A DNA stretch of 64,000 nucleotides, taken from Mesorhizobium sp. M2E.F.Ca.ET.219.01.1.1 (GTDB lineage Bacteria > Pseudomonadota > Alphaproteobacteria > Rhizobiales > Rhizobiaceae). Positions 25,306 to 33,744 of this stretch are shown one piece after another (position 1 is the first letter of the stretch; each line of letters starts with the position of its first letter). The translations under genes and the position numbers were made by a program. The notes under the pieces are model-generated. The model saw only the letters and a list, made by a program, of their open reading frames with translations, had not been told where the DNA came from and did no database searches. The stretch covers positions 62,001 through 126,000 of the forward strand of contig NZ_SADT02000002.1 in assembly GCF_004016445.2 (NCBI RefSeq). Direction: 5' to 3'.

Positions 25306-26397
25306 ATGTCGATGCCAATGATCGACCAGAGCGCCGGCAAGACAGGCGGCGCGCCAGAAGGCGTCAGGCCACGGGATCGGCTCGCGCTTCTGACGGCGGA
25401 CAACGCCGCCGTTCCGCTGCCGGCCGGCGTCCAGGCGATCACGGCAATCCTGCTGGCGGGGCTGCTCATCGCTTTGCCCTGGCTCGGCCTCGGCTACCGC
25501 TTCCTGTCGATCGCCATCACCACGCTCTACACGGCGATCGGCCTCTACGGCCTCGGTCTGCAGTTCGGCCAGGCCGGCATCATGTCGGTCGGCCATGCGG
25601 CGCTGATGGGGGTCGGCGCCTATGCCTCGGCCATCCTTTCCGTGCAGCTCGGCTTGGGCTTCTGGACCTCGCTGCCCTTCGCCATGGCCTTGTCGGCAAT
25701 CGTCGGCGGCGTCATCGGTCTGCCGACGCTGCGGGTGGGCGGACAGCACTACATCATCATCACCTTCTGCTTCTGCGCCCTCTTCGTCATCGTGCTCACC
25801 AATGGCGGCACCTTCACCGGATCCGCGACAGGCCTCGATGTCGGGTCGGTGACGCCCTTGCCCGGCATCAATTTCGACAAGCTCTCCAACAACTATTACC
25901 TGGTCTTGGCGGCGCTCTTCCTGGCGCTCGCCGCGACCTATCTCATCGGCATTTCGCGCTACGGCCGGACGTTGCGGGCCATCCGCGAGAACGAGCAGCT
26001 GGCGCGTTCGGTCGGCATCAATGTCGACCTGCACAAGCTTGGCGTGCTCATGGTGTCAGGCCTGTTCGCCGGCCTCGCCGGCGTGCTGCAGCTCTATTAC
26101 CTGCGCCACATCTCGCCGACGCTGTTCGGCGCCTTTCCCAGCCTTTACCTGGCGCTAATGGTCATGCTGGGCGGCGCCCGCTATCTCTACGGGCCGCTGA
26201 TCGGCGCCATCATCGTCAACTTCCTGCCCGAGGTGCTGAACCTCGAGCCGGTCGATGCCCGCATCGCCTATGGGATCTGCCTGCTTTTGGTGATCCTCCT
26301 TCTCCCGGGCGGAGTCGGCGCCGGCATCAAGAACATCTATTTGGCGATTCGAGGCGGGCTCGAGACGCAAGGCGGAGGCTCGAATGGCCGCGCTTGA
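25306..26397 (+). CDS. Liv-type ABC importer permease, LivM family
   Basis: A 363-residue permease with an extended soluble N-terminus (about 45 residues) before the first helix. The LivM motifs are FGQAGIMSVGHAALMGVGAYAS and RYGRTLRAIRENEQLARSVGIN. The C-terminal 14 bases overlap the ATPase gene start, a sign of coupled translation. It works with the LivH-type protein as the membrane channel. Confidence 0.87.
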   Translation: MSMPMIDQSAGKTGGAPEGVRPRDRLALLTADNAAVPLPAGVQAITAILLAGLLIALPWLGLGYRFLSIAITTLYTAIGLYGLGLQFGQAGIMSVGHAALMGVGAYASAILSVQLGLGFWTSLPFAMALSAIVGGVIGLPTLRVGGQHYIIITFCFCALFVIVLTNGGTFTGSATGLDVGSVTPLPGINFDKLSNNYYLVLAALFLALAATYLIGISRYGRTLRAIRENEQLARSVGINVDLHKLGVLMVSGLFAGLAGVLQLYYLRHISPTLFGAFPSLYLALMVMLGGARYLYGPLIGAIIVNFLPEVLNLEPVDARIAYGICLLLVILLLPGGVGAGIKNIYLAIRGGLETQGGGSNGRA

Positions 26398-27112
26398 GGT
26401 GAGGGGTCTGCGCAAGCAGTTCGGCGGCGTCGTCGCGCTCAACGGCATCGATCTCGACATCGACACCGACCGGGTCGTCGGTATCGTCGGACCCAACGGC
26501 TCCGGCAAGACGACCTTGTTTAATGTCGTCGCCGGCGTCCATCCGGCCACCGGCGGCACGGTGCGTTGGCAAGGGCAGGACATAACCAATATCGGCGCGC
26601 ACCGCATCGCGCGAAAGCGGCTGGTGCGGACGTTCCAGCAGGCGATGTCGTTTCCCGGTCTGACCGTCGACGAAAATGTCCGCATCGCCTGGGAGCAGGG
26701 CAGGAGGGACGACAGCCGGTGGGCGTCGCCCGGCATGATCCTGGACTTTGTCGGCCTGGCGCCGCTCGGCAGGGCGATAGCGGGATCGCTGCCCTTCGGC
26801 AGCCTGAGACGCCTTGGGCTGGCCGTCGCGCTCGGCGTCTCGCCTGAACTCCTACTGCTCGACGAACCCGGCGCTGGGCTGAACGACAGCGAGGCGCAGG
26901 CGTTCGCGGCGGTCATCGCGCAATTGCCGCCGCAAGGCATTGGCGTCTGCCTCATCGACCATGACATGGACATGATGGCCGACCTCTGCGACCGCCTCGT
27001 CGTGCTCGATTTCGGCACCAAGATCGCCGAAGGTCCGCCGGGAGAGGTGCTTTCTGACCCCAAGGTGCGCGAGGTCTATCTCGGTCCCGACAAGAAGGCG
27101 GCCGCGTCATGA
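26384..27112 (+). CDS. Liv-type ABC importer ATPase, LivG family, with an unusual signature loop
   Basis: A 242-residue ATPase. Walker A is GPNGSGKTTLFN, Walker B with catalytic Glu is LLLLDEPGAGL, and the H-loop is CLIDHDMDMM. The signature normally read as L-S/A-Y-G-Q-Q in LivG is here SLPFGSLRRLGLAVAL, lacking both Gln residues. The protein is also a little shorter than typical LivG. The last four bases overlap the LivF-type start. The changed signature may lower ATPase coupling, but Liv importers use an LivG-LivF heterodimer and the partner signature is canonical. Confidence 0.85.
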   Translation: MAALEVRGLRKQFGGVVALNGIDLDIDTDRVVGIVGPNGSGKTTLFNVVAGVHPATGGTVRWQGQDITNIGAHRIARKRLVRTFQQAMSFPGLTVDENVRIAWEQGRRDDSRWASPGMILDFVGLAPLGRAIAGSLPFGSLRRLGLAVALGVSPELLLLDEPGAGLNDSEAQAFAAVIAQLPPQGIGVCLIDHDMDMMADLCDRLVVLDFGTKIAEGPPGEVLSDPKVREVYLGPDKKAAAS

Positions 27113-27840
27113 ACCTGCTTGCCGTAGAGCATGTCGACACCGGCTACGGGCCCGTCTCGGTCAATCGCGACGTCTCGCTCGCGGTCGGCCAAAATGAGAT
27201 CGTCACCATCTTGGGGCCCAACGGGGCCGGCAAGACGACCCTGTTGCGTTCCATCGCCGGTCTGGTGAAGCCGCGGCGCGGCACGGTGACCTTCGAGGGC
27301 CGCAATGTCACCGCGCTGCACGCCGATGAAAAAGCTGCGCTCGGCGTCGTGATGGTGCCCGAGGGCCGCCATGTCTTCGCCGACATGAGCGTGCGCGAGA
27401 ACCTTTTGCTTGGAGCCTACTGCCGCCAGGACAGGGATGCGGTCGAAGCCGACATCACCCTGATGGAGAACTATTTCACCATCCTTGCCAAGAAGCGCGG
27501 CGCCAAGGCCGGCACGCTCAGCGGCGGCCAGCAGCAGATGCTGGCCATCGCGCGCGGCCTTATGGCCAGACCACGGATCCTGTTGCTCGACGAACCCTCG
27601 CTCGGACTGTCGCCATTGCTGGTGTCGGAGCTGCAGGGCATCATCATCGACGTGCGCGAGAAGTTTGGCGCCGCTGTGCTGCTCGTCGAGCAGAACGCCG
27701 GACTTGCACTCTCGGTGGCCGAGCAAGGCTATCTGATGAATTCCGGCCGCATCGTGGCGTCTGGCGGCATCGAGCAATTGAAACTGTCGCCGGTCATGCA
27801 GGAGCTCTATCTCGGCAAGAGGGCCCGGCAGAGTTCGTAA
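27109..27840 (+). CDS. Liv-type ABC importer ATPase, LivF family
   Basis: A 243-residue ATPase with Walker A GPNGAGKTTLLRS, Q-loop region MVPEGRHVFADMSVREN, signature LSGGQQQMLAIARGLM, Walker B ILLLDEPSLGLSP and H-loop LLVEQNAGLA, all canonical for LivF. It overlaps the LivG-type gene (ATGA) and is the last gene of the operon. No clear terminator follows. Confidence 0.88.
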   Translation: MNLLAVEHVDTGYGPVSVNRDVSLAVGQNEIVTILGPNGAGKTTLLRSIAGLVKPRRGTVTFEGRNVTALHADEKAALGVVMVPEGRHVFADMSVRENLLLGAYCRQDRDAVEADITLMENYFTILAKKRGAKAGTLSGGQQQMLAIARGLMARPRILLLDEPSLGLSPLLVSELQGIIIDVREKFGAAVLLVEQNAGLALSVAEQGYLMNSGRIVASGGIEQLKLSPVMQELYLGKRARQSS

Positions 27841-27954
27841 TCGCTCGAGGACGACGCGCCAGCGCGAGCAGGGGGGCAGTTCGATAGCCTTTCCCAGCGT
27901 TCAGATGTCCCTCGGCGGCCCCTGGATCGAGGTGCCTCGACCACCACGGCCGAC

Positions 27955-28272
27955 ATGACCGGTATCAGACAAGGGGTCCCCTATGTCCTGAAAGGTCTGG
28001 CTGGTGCAGCAGGAGGATGGCGCCGAAACTGGAAAACAACGCTGCAAGGACGAAGGCTGCCGCTGTCACCAGTCGATGCACACGTCAGCAAGAAACAGGG
28101 CTCGTCGCGAATTGCCGAGCGCATAGTTCTCGCGCGGGCGGACTTCCGAGGAGCGACGTTCACCGCGCCGATAGACTCTGACGGCGCTTTTTTCTTTCTG
28201 ACCCGTATCGAGGGCCTCGATCTTTCCAAATCGGCGGGTCTGTCCCAATGGCAGCTCAACATGGCTTGCTGA
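27955..28272 (+). pseudogene. Fragment of a pentapeptide-repeat protein
   Basis: The frame ends with LARADFRGATF, then RIEGLDLSKSAGLSQWQLNMAC and a stop. ADFRGA and the ending LDLSKSxGLSQxQLxxAC are the usual C-terminal pattern of pentapeptide-repeat proteins, where the text normally goes on with GD and a short Pro-rich tail. Here most repeats are missing, and the first 50 residues show no repeat character. It is a decayed remnant without ribosome site or operon context. Confidence 0.5.
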
Positions 28273-28312
28273 GTTGCCTTCTGGCTTGACCAGGCCAGAA
28301 AATTGGCCCTGT

Positions 28313-28490
28313 CAATTCCAGCAGAAATAGCGAGCCTCGTTGGAGTAGGATGCGTCGAGGCGGCCGAGGATCCGGCCGTTCGAATCGAGCATGGGCGCGG
28401 CCGTGGCAGGCGAAATAATGCTCGCGCCCGTAGAGGCAACGGCCGCCTTGCCGGCCGCTGCCAGTTCCAAGCGCGTTGGTGCCGTAGCGA
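28313..28490 (-). pseudogene. Remnant of the GAF domain of an AcoR-like sigma-54 activator
   Basis: Reading the minus strand downward from 28490 gives DRVARYGTNALGT, then, after changed sequence, YGREHYFACHGR. In another frame follows APMLDSNGRILGRLDAS and SNEARYFCWN, then a stop. GTNALGT...EH...C...APxxDxxGRxxGxLDxS is the order of motifs in the N-terminal sensor domain of AcoR-type regulators. At least one frameshift and a small deletion separate the pieces, and the AAA+ and Fis domains are absent. Function is certainly lost. Confidence 0.5.
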
Positions 28491-28496
28491 GCGACC

Positions 28497-29582
28497 CTAT
28501 CTCCCGCCGCTCTCTCTCATCCGTGCGATGATCTCGGCCATCAGCGCAAGGTCGCGTCGTGAGTCCGCCAGGTCGGTGACCGGCTTTGTGCCCTCCATAA
28601 TGTGGCGGTGGAATGTCTCCAGTTCGTTAGAGAAGGCATCGCCATAGAGCGGTCCGAAGGCCTTCGTCACTGGGCCAAGCGACCCGGCCTCCGTCACCTC
28701 CAGGCGCGTCGGCAGGCTGCGGATATAGGGCGTGTCGTAGATGATCCGTACCCGTTTGGTGTTGGAGCGAACCTCGATCATGGCGTCGAACAGGCCGAGA
28801 TCGTCGACCACCGCGTCATAGAGGCAGGCGAAGTGGCCATAGTCGAAGGTGACGCTGGTATTGGCGCCGCCATTGGTGCGGTGCGCCGCCACCACGCGCC
28901 GCGGCTCGCCGATCAAGCCGCGCATGGCCGAGATGTGGTGCGAGGAGAGCGCCGTCAGGCCGCGATAGGCGCGCACGAGGTCGGCCGATGCGTCTTTTCC
29001 GACCACCTCGCGGATCAGCGCGTCGCGCTCCTCGGCACCGCGCGAAAGGATCGTAGCGTCGATATCGGCGGGGTAGAGGACGTTCTGGCTTTTCTTGAGA
29101 AAATGCCGGCCTTCCGAGATCAGGTCGAAAATGCGCACATGGGTGATGTCTCCGTGTGCCGGCAACTCGTCTCGCGCCGCCAGATAAGCCGGCGCGTAGC
29201 GGCGCATGTAGCCAACGAAGATCGTCTTTTTATAATCCTTGCTCAGCGCCATCAGCTCGTCGATCTCGCGCACCGTCAGGCAGGCCGGCTTTTCGAGCAG
29301 CACATGCTTGTTGGCTGTGATCGCGGCGCGGACGAAGCGGCTGTGCGTGTCGTCCGATGAGAGCACGAAGACCGCGTCGATGTCCGGCGAATTGATCAGC
29401 GCCTCGGCGCTTTCATGGGCCTTGGCGGTTGGGTATTGCGAGGTGATGAGTTTCACCAGGCTCGGTGATACGTCATAGGCGCCGGCGATGACCCAGCGGT
29501 CGCGCTGGTCGGCCAACACCGGCAGATGGATCGATTGCGCGACCTCTCCAAGACCCACAAGCCCGACACGGATCAGCGCCAC
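28497..29582 (-). CDS. Gfo/Idh/MocA-family NAD(P)-dependent oxidoreductase
   Basis: A 361-residue protein with the dinucleotide fold VGLVGLGEVAQSIHLPVL and the EKP motif (HVLLEKPACLT) that carries the catalytic Lys. The GTG start at 29582 is preceded by AAGGAG with 6-nt spacing; a longer in-frame ATG at 29609 has no such site. It is the last gene of a leftward operon with an RbsABC-type importer, so it probably oxidises the imported sugar or polyol (for example at C3 or at an inositol hydroxyl). The substrate cannot be read from sequence. Confidence 0.85.
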   Translation of the reverse strand: MALIRVGLVGLGEVAQSIHLPVLADQRDRWVIAGAYDVSPSLVKLITSQYPTAKAHESAEALINSPDIDAVFVLSSDDTHSRFVRAAITANKHVLLEKPACLTVREIDELMALSKDYKKTIFVGYMRRYAPAYLAARDELPAHGDITHVRIFDLISEGRHFLKKSQNVLYPADIDATILSRGAEERDALIREVVGKDASADLVRAYRGLTALSSHHISAMRGLIGEPRRVVAAHRTNGGANTSVTFDYGHFACLYDAVVDDLGLFDAMIEVRSNTKRVRIIYDTPYIRSLPTRLEVTEAGSLGPVTKAFGPLYGDAFSNELETFHRHIMEGTKPVTDLADSRRDLALMAEIIARMRESGGR

Positions 29583-29630
29583 GCCAAACTCCTTTGCTAG
29601 TTGTTTCAATCTCCAAGCGCGACGCGGCGT

Positions 29631-30395
29631 TCACGCCGCGCCGGTCACCATCGCCACGAGCTCGTTGCCGGTGGTTTCGGATGAGCGCACCGTCGCTACC
29701 ATCTTGCCAGCACGCATCACCCAGATCTGGTCGGAGAGCCGTCGCACCTGATCAAAATTATGGCTGATCAGGATGACGCTTACACCTTGCTCGCGCAGCT
29801 TGCGGATAAGGGCCTCGACATTTGCCGTTTCCTGCACGCCAAGCGCCGCCGTCGGCTCGTCCATAACCACCAGCTTGGCGCCGGACCCAGCCGCGCGGCA
29901 GATCGAGATCGCCTGCCTCTGGCCGCCCGAGAGACGCCGGACGCGCTGGGTCACGGACGGCACGTTGATCGACAGCCGTGACAACATGGCGCGCGCCTGG
30001 TCTTTCATCGCCTTGCGGTCGAGTAGGGCGAAAGGGCCGATGCGGCGCACGATCTCACGGTTGAGGAAGAGGTTCTGCGCCACAGTCAATTCGTCGATCA
30101 GCGCCAGGTTCTGGTGCACGGTCTCGATGCCCGATTTGCGCGCCTCGTCCGGATTGGAGAACGGGTGCTGGCGGCCGTCGAAATAGATCGTGCCGCCATC
30201 GGGCACATGCACGCCGACCAGGCATCGGATGAGCGTCGACTTGCCGGCGCCATTGTCGCCGATGACTGCAGTGACCTCACCTCGCCGGGCTTGAAACCCG
30301 ACATCGGTGAAGGCGCGGATGCCGCCGAAATGCTTGCTCAGGCCTTGGCAGGCGAGGATCGCCTCGGAAGGCGCGATGTGATTGACGGTGCTCAT
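29631..30395 (-). CDS. Sugar ABC importer ATPase, single NBD (FrcA type)
   Basis: A 254-residue ATPase with Walker A GDNGAGKSTLIR, signature RRLSGGQRQAISICRA, Walker B LVVMDEPTAALG and H-loop VILISHNFDQV. Unlike RbsA it has only one nucleotide-binding domain, like the fructose importer ATPase FrcA of rhizobia, so it works as a homodimer. It overlaps the permease gene by four bases. It is the intact counterpart of the frameshifted ATPase at 5.96-6.78 kb, with the same architecture. Confidence 0.88.
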   Translation of the reverse strand: MSTVNHIAPSEAILACQGLSKHFGGIRAFTDVGFQARRGEVTAVIGDNGAGKSTLIRCLVGVHVPDGGTIYFDGRQHPFSNPDEARKSGIETVHQNLALIDELTVAQNLFLNREIVRRIGPFALLDRKAMKDQARAMLSRLSINVPSVTQRVRRLSGGQRQAISICRAAGSGAKLVVMDEPTAALGVQETANVEALIRKLREQGVSVILISHNFDQVRRLSDQIWVMRAGKMVATVRSSETTGNELVAMVTGAA

Positions 30396-31396
30396 TTCTG
30401 ATACCGCATGATAAGCGCCGCCAGGACCACGATCACGCCCACGGCAAGTGGTTGATAGAAGGCCGAGACGCTGAGCAGCGTCAGCCCGTTGACGAGGGCC
30501 GTCAGCATCAGCGCGCCGATGGCCGGTCCCAGGATGCTGGCGCGTCCGCCGAACAGGCTGACGCCGCCCAGCACCACGGCCGCCACGGAGTTCAGGAGCA
30601 GGCTCGTGTTGATCTGCGGTTCGGCCGAGCCGATGCGCGCCACCAGAAGGATCGACGCGATGCCGGCGCAGAAGCCGGAGATCGTATAGGCGGCGATCTT
30701 GACCCGGTTCGTGCGAATGCCGAGCGCGCTGGCGCTCTCGGCCTGGCCGCCGGTGGCAAGCAGATGCACGCCGAACCGCGTGTGGTAGAGCGCGACATGC
30801 GCGACAAGGACGGCCGCGATCGCGACCCAGACCGGATAGCCGAACGGCCCGAGATAGCCTGACGCAAGCTTGAGCAGGAACGTCGAGCCCACCATGGTCG
30901 GCTCGCCGCCTGACAGGATGAGGCCAAGACCAGTGATGCCGGAGAGCGTGCCGAGCGTCACGACGAAATCGGGAATACGCCCGGCGGTGATCAGCACGCC
31001 GTTCATCAAGCCTATGGCGCTGGTGGCGAGCACCGCGAGCACGCAGGCGGCGAAGATGCCAAGACCTGCCGCATTGACCAGGCCGAGGATGACCGCGCCG
31101 AGCATGACGGAGGCTGCGAGCGAAAGGTCAATGCCAGACGTGGCGACAACGAAGGTCTGACCGATCGACAGCACCACCAGGATCGCCGCTGCAAGCAGCA
31201 TCGCCTGCATGTTGGCGACGGTGAGGAAGACCGGCGAGGTGAGGCCGAACAGGATGAGGAGACCCACCAGGCCGACGACGGATGCCCAGTCGGCCCAGAA
31301 GGAAGGATCGATGAGGAGAGCCGTCAGGGAGGGGCGGCTCTCCTCGTGGACGCCCGCCTGTCGAGAGGCGGGCGCGTTGTCGGCTGGAAGGCTCAC
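30392..31396 (-). CDS. Sugar ABC importer permease (RbsC family)
   Basis: A 334-residue permease with VVATSGIDLSLAASVMLGAV and NSVAAVVLGGVSLFGGRASILGPAIGA as RbsC signatures and about ten helices. The GTG start at 31396 overlaps the stop of the binding-protein gene (GTGA) and gives VSLPADNAPASRQAG. A much longer in-frame extension into the binding-protein gene is rejected because it is Arg/Gln-rich shadow sequence. It is coupled to both neighbours. Confidence 0.86.
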   Translation of the reverse strand: MSLPADNAPASRQAGVHEESRPSLTALLIDPSFWADWASVVGLVGLLILFGLTSPVFLTVANMQAMLLAAAILVVLSIGQTFVVATSGIDLSLAASVMLGAVILGLVNAAGLGIFAACVLAVLATSAIGLMNGVLITAGRIPDFVVTLGTLSGITGLGLILSGGEPTMVGSTFLLKLASGYLGPFGYPVWVAIAAVLVAHVALYHTRFGVHLLATGGQAESASALGIRTNRVKIAAYTISGFCAGIASILLVARIGSAEPQINTSLLLNSVAAVVLGGVSLFGGRASILGPAIGALMLTALVNGLTLLSVSAFYQPLAVGVIVVLAALIMRYQK

Positions 31397-32379
31397 TTCA
31401 GCATCTCGCGCAAGGGATCGGGATAGTCGCCGCCTGGACGCGGGAAGTTCTTCAGCGAGGCCTCCGCATTGTCCTTGTTGATGAGGAGCACCGGCGCAGG
31501 CACGTTGGCGGGAAGTTCCTTTCCCATGGCGGCAAGCTTGCACGCCTCGACGCCCATCGCGCCAACCACATAGGGGTATTGCGCGACGGTGGCCGAGAGT
31601 TCGCCGGCGGCGACCGATTTCAGCGCGTCGACAATGCCGTCGAGGCCGATCACCTTGACGTCCTTGCCGGACGTCCGCACGGCCCGCTCGACGCCGAGCG
31701 CCATGATATCGTTGGCGGCAAAGAAGCCGGCGAGATCAGGATGCGCGGCCAGGATGTCGGTTGCAGCAGTCAGCGCCTTCTCGCGATCCCAGTCGGCGCT
31801 CACCATAACCACCACTTCCAGCTTACCCTCGACCGCCTGCTTGAAGCCCTTGATGCGGGCGTTCGAGCCGACGTCGCCGACGATACCGGCAATCAGCGCC
31901 ACCTTGGAGCCTTTCGGCACCAGCTTCAGCATCTCCTCGCCGGCCAGCGCGCCGGCGGCGACGTTGTCGGTGCCGATATAGGTTGACACGGCGAAGCCCG
32001 CGGCCTTGGCCTGCTCGGCATCTATGGTCGAGTCGATGTTGACGATCGGCTTCTTCTTCTGGGCGACCGGCACGAGCGCCTGTACCAGGTTGGAGACGCT
32101 GATCGGATTGACCAGGTAGCAATCATAATCCTGCAGGGCCATGGCCGTCAGCTTGTCGGCCTGCCCCGTCGCATCGCCCATATTGGCGGCGGCCTGCACG
32201 ATGACACCGACGCCGTCGGCCTTGGCCTGTTCCTCGATGCCCTTCTGCATGGTCTGGAAGAACGGATTGTCGAGGCCTTTGACGATCGCCGCGACCTTGG
32301 CCTCTTCGGCGTGCGCAGGCACGGCGAGCGGCGTGACAAGCAGGCCAGCGCCGAGCGCCAGGCAATTGAACATGCGCAT
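31393..32379 (-). CDS. Sugar ABC importer, substrate-binding protein (ribose/allose-binding type)
   Basis: A 328-residue periplasmic sugar-binding protein. The Sec signal is MRMFNCLALGAGLLVTPLAVPAHA, and the mature start AKVAAIVKGLDNPFFQTMQKGIEEQAK is typical of RbsB/AlsB. GVIVQAAANMGDATGQADKL and FFAANDIMALGVERAV are further matches. The start at 32379 is set by GGAGGAAG four bases upstream. It is the first gene of a four-gene leftward operon. Its promoter region contains the 28-bp operator at 32585, shared with the operons at 44.3 kb. With the ROK kinase and 3-epimerase of the neighbouring operon, an allose- or allulose-like substrate is one option. Confidence 0.87.
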   Translation of the reverse strand: MRMFNCLALGAGLLVTPLAVPAHAEEAKVAAIVKGLDNPFFQTMQKGIEEQAKADGVGVIVQAAANMGDATGQADKLTAMALQDYDCYLVNPISVSNLVQALVPVAQKKKPIVNIDSTIDAEQAKAAGFAVSTYIGTDNVAAGALAGEEMLKLVPKGSKVALIAGIVGDVGSNARIKGFKQAVEGKLEVVVMVSADWDREKALTAATDILAAHPDLAGFFAANDIMALGVERAVRTSGKDVKVIGLDGIVDALKSVAAGELSATVAQYPYVVGAMGVEACKLAAMGKELPANVPAPVLLINKDNAEASLKNFPRPGGDYPDPLREMLK

Positions 32380-32584
32380 ATATCTTCCTCCTCCGGATTT
32401 TTGATTGTCGGCTCGTTGTTCTGCGAACGGCATGGCTGACGAAACATACGCGAGCCCGGCGCTTGCGTTGGAAAGACAAGCTGGTGCGCGCATAAGGCGC
32501 CCGGATCGGGTTTCTTTCATATCAGGCGTTGCTCCTCCCAGAGCGCTGACGATATCACCTCAGCGTTATCGCATGTTTGGAAAT

Positions 32585-32612
32585 AATTTTACGTACGTCA
32601 AGAATTAAAATG
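32585..32612. promoter_or_regulatory. 28-bp operator, copy 1 (AATTTTACGTACGTCAAG + AWTTAAAATG)
   Basis: An AT-rich element with an ACGTACGT core and outer inverted arms ATTTTA / TAAAAT. It agrees at 25 of 28 positions with the element at 44330-44357. The central CG-type palindrome fits LacI-family operators. It lies about 206 bp upstream of the sugar-binding protein start, in the promoter region of the 28.5-32.4 kb operon. Confidence 0.7.
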
Positions 32613-32719
32613 GAATACCGTGCATTTTAGGTCTGAGATGTGGGGAAGGCGCCCTTCGATGATCTTCGCCGATCGATAGATTTGCACGCCCTGTGCAACT
32701 TCAGCTTCGGCCGGACTTA

Positions 32720-32734
32720 CCGCCCTCGGGGCGG
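32720..32734 (-). terminator. Possible terminator hairpin after the ROK kinase gene
   Basis: CCGCCC and GGGCGG form a 6-bp stem with loop TCG (as read on the plus strand), 27 bp beyond the stop of the last gene of the 12-gene operon. No T-run follows, so the call is weak. Confidence 0.35.
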
Positions 32735-32760
32735 CCGGGCTTCTCCGGCGAGCTCCCGGT

Positions 32761-33744
32761 TCAGTCGTTCTGCACCATGGCCAACGCCGTGCCCGGCTCG
32801 CCTTCCCACAGGATCAGGCTTGCCGCGCCGACCAGCCCGGCGCGGTCGCCGAGCTCGGCCGGCACGATCGGCACGTCGCGATAGGCCTGCATGGCCCGCT
32901 CCTCGATCGTTGCCCTGATCCTCGGCGCCAGCAGGTCGAAGCCGTTGGCCAGTCCGCCGCCCATGACGATCACCTCGGGCGAATAAAGATGCAGAAGATT
33001 GGTGAAGCCGACGCCGAGCCATCGCGCCTCGGCCTCGACCAATTCGCGGGCGCTGGCATCGCCGGCCCGAGCGGCTTCGACGACATGCCGGGCGGAGACA
33101 TCGCCGTCATTGGAAACACGTCTCAGCACCGATCCGTCGCCAGGCGCGGTGAGCCGCGTTGCCCGGCGCCCGAGAGCGGTGCCCGAAGCGACAGCCTCGA
33201 AGCAGCCGACATTGCCGCAGAAGCAGCGATCGCCTTCTCCGGTGATCGTCATGTGGCCGATTTCGGCCGCCAAGCCGCGCCTGCCGTGATAGATGTGGCC
33301 GTCGGCGATCACGCCGCCGCCGATGCCGGTCGACACGGTGACGAAGACCAGCGAGCCGGCGCCTCGGCCGGCGCCGAAGCGCCATTCGCCGAGCGCTGCC
33401 GCATTGGCATCGTTCTCCAACCGCACCGGCAGCCCGAACTGCCGGCTCAAAATGTCGATCATAGGCACGTTGTGCCAGCCGGAGAGCGTCGGCGGTCCGA
33501 TGACGATCCCTGCCTTGGGGTCGAGCGGACCAGGTGCGCAGGCGCCGATACCGATCACTTTGGCCTGCGGGTGGTCGTCCAGCAGCTTTTCGGCGAGCGC
33601 GATGATCCGGCCGATGACCGCCTCCGATCCCGCTTCAGTCATCGTCGGTTCCGAGACGCGCGCCACAACCTCGCCGCCGCGCCCGATCAGCGCGCCCCGC
33701 AGCTCGGTGCCACCTAGATCGAAGGCAAGCGCAAGCGTGCTCAT
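32761..33744 (-). CDS. ROK-family sugar kinase
   Basis: A 327-residue ROK kinase. The phosphate-binding motif is LAFDLGGTELRGALI, the catalytic Asp lies in LENDANAAALGE, and the zinc site is EIGHM plus CFCGNVGCFE. It phosphorylates a hexose (glucose, allose, fructose or N-acetyl-mannosamine types are known). There is no N-terminal helix-turn-helix, so it is an enzyme and not a NagC/XylR-like repressor. Its ATG overlaps the stop of the 3-epimerase gene, a pairing also seen in the E. coli allose operon (alsE-alsK), which makes allose or a related hexose a reasonable but unproven substrate. Confidence 0.87.
   Translation of the reverse strand: MSTLALAFDLGGTELRGALIGRGGEVVARVSEPTMTEAGSEAVIGRIIALAEKLLDDHPQAKVIGIGACAPGPLDPKAGIVIGPPTLSGWHNVPMIDILSRQFGLPVRLENDANAAALGEWRFGAGRGAGSLVFVTVSTGIGGGVIADGHIYHGRRGLAAEIGHMTITGEGDRCFCGNVGCFEAVASGTALGRRATRLTAPGDGSVLRRVSNDGDVSARHVVEAARAGDASARELVEAEARWLGVGFTNLLHLYSPEVIVMGGGLANGFDLLAPRIRATIEERAMQAYRDVPIVPAELGDRAGLVGAASLILWEGEPGTALAMVQND

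Larger units (their letters stand above)
27841..28496. other. Gene graveyard between the Liv-type operon and the next operon
   Basis: A 656-bp stretch holding no intact gene but two recognisable remnants on opposite strands: a pentapeptide-repeat tail and part of an AcoR-like regulator. This marks a breakpoint between two catabolic islands. No IS ends or direct repeats were noticed. Confidence 0.6.
32380..32760. other. Promoter region of the leftward importer operon and end of the ROK-gene transcript
   Basis: 381 bases without a gene. From right to left it contains a GC hairpin just after the ROK gene stop (32720-32734), the 28-bp operator at 32585-32612 and the ribosome site GGAGGAAG before 32379. 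The stretch 32570-32625 is AT-rich, as expected for a promoter. Confidence 0.65.
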
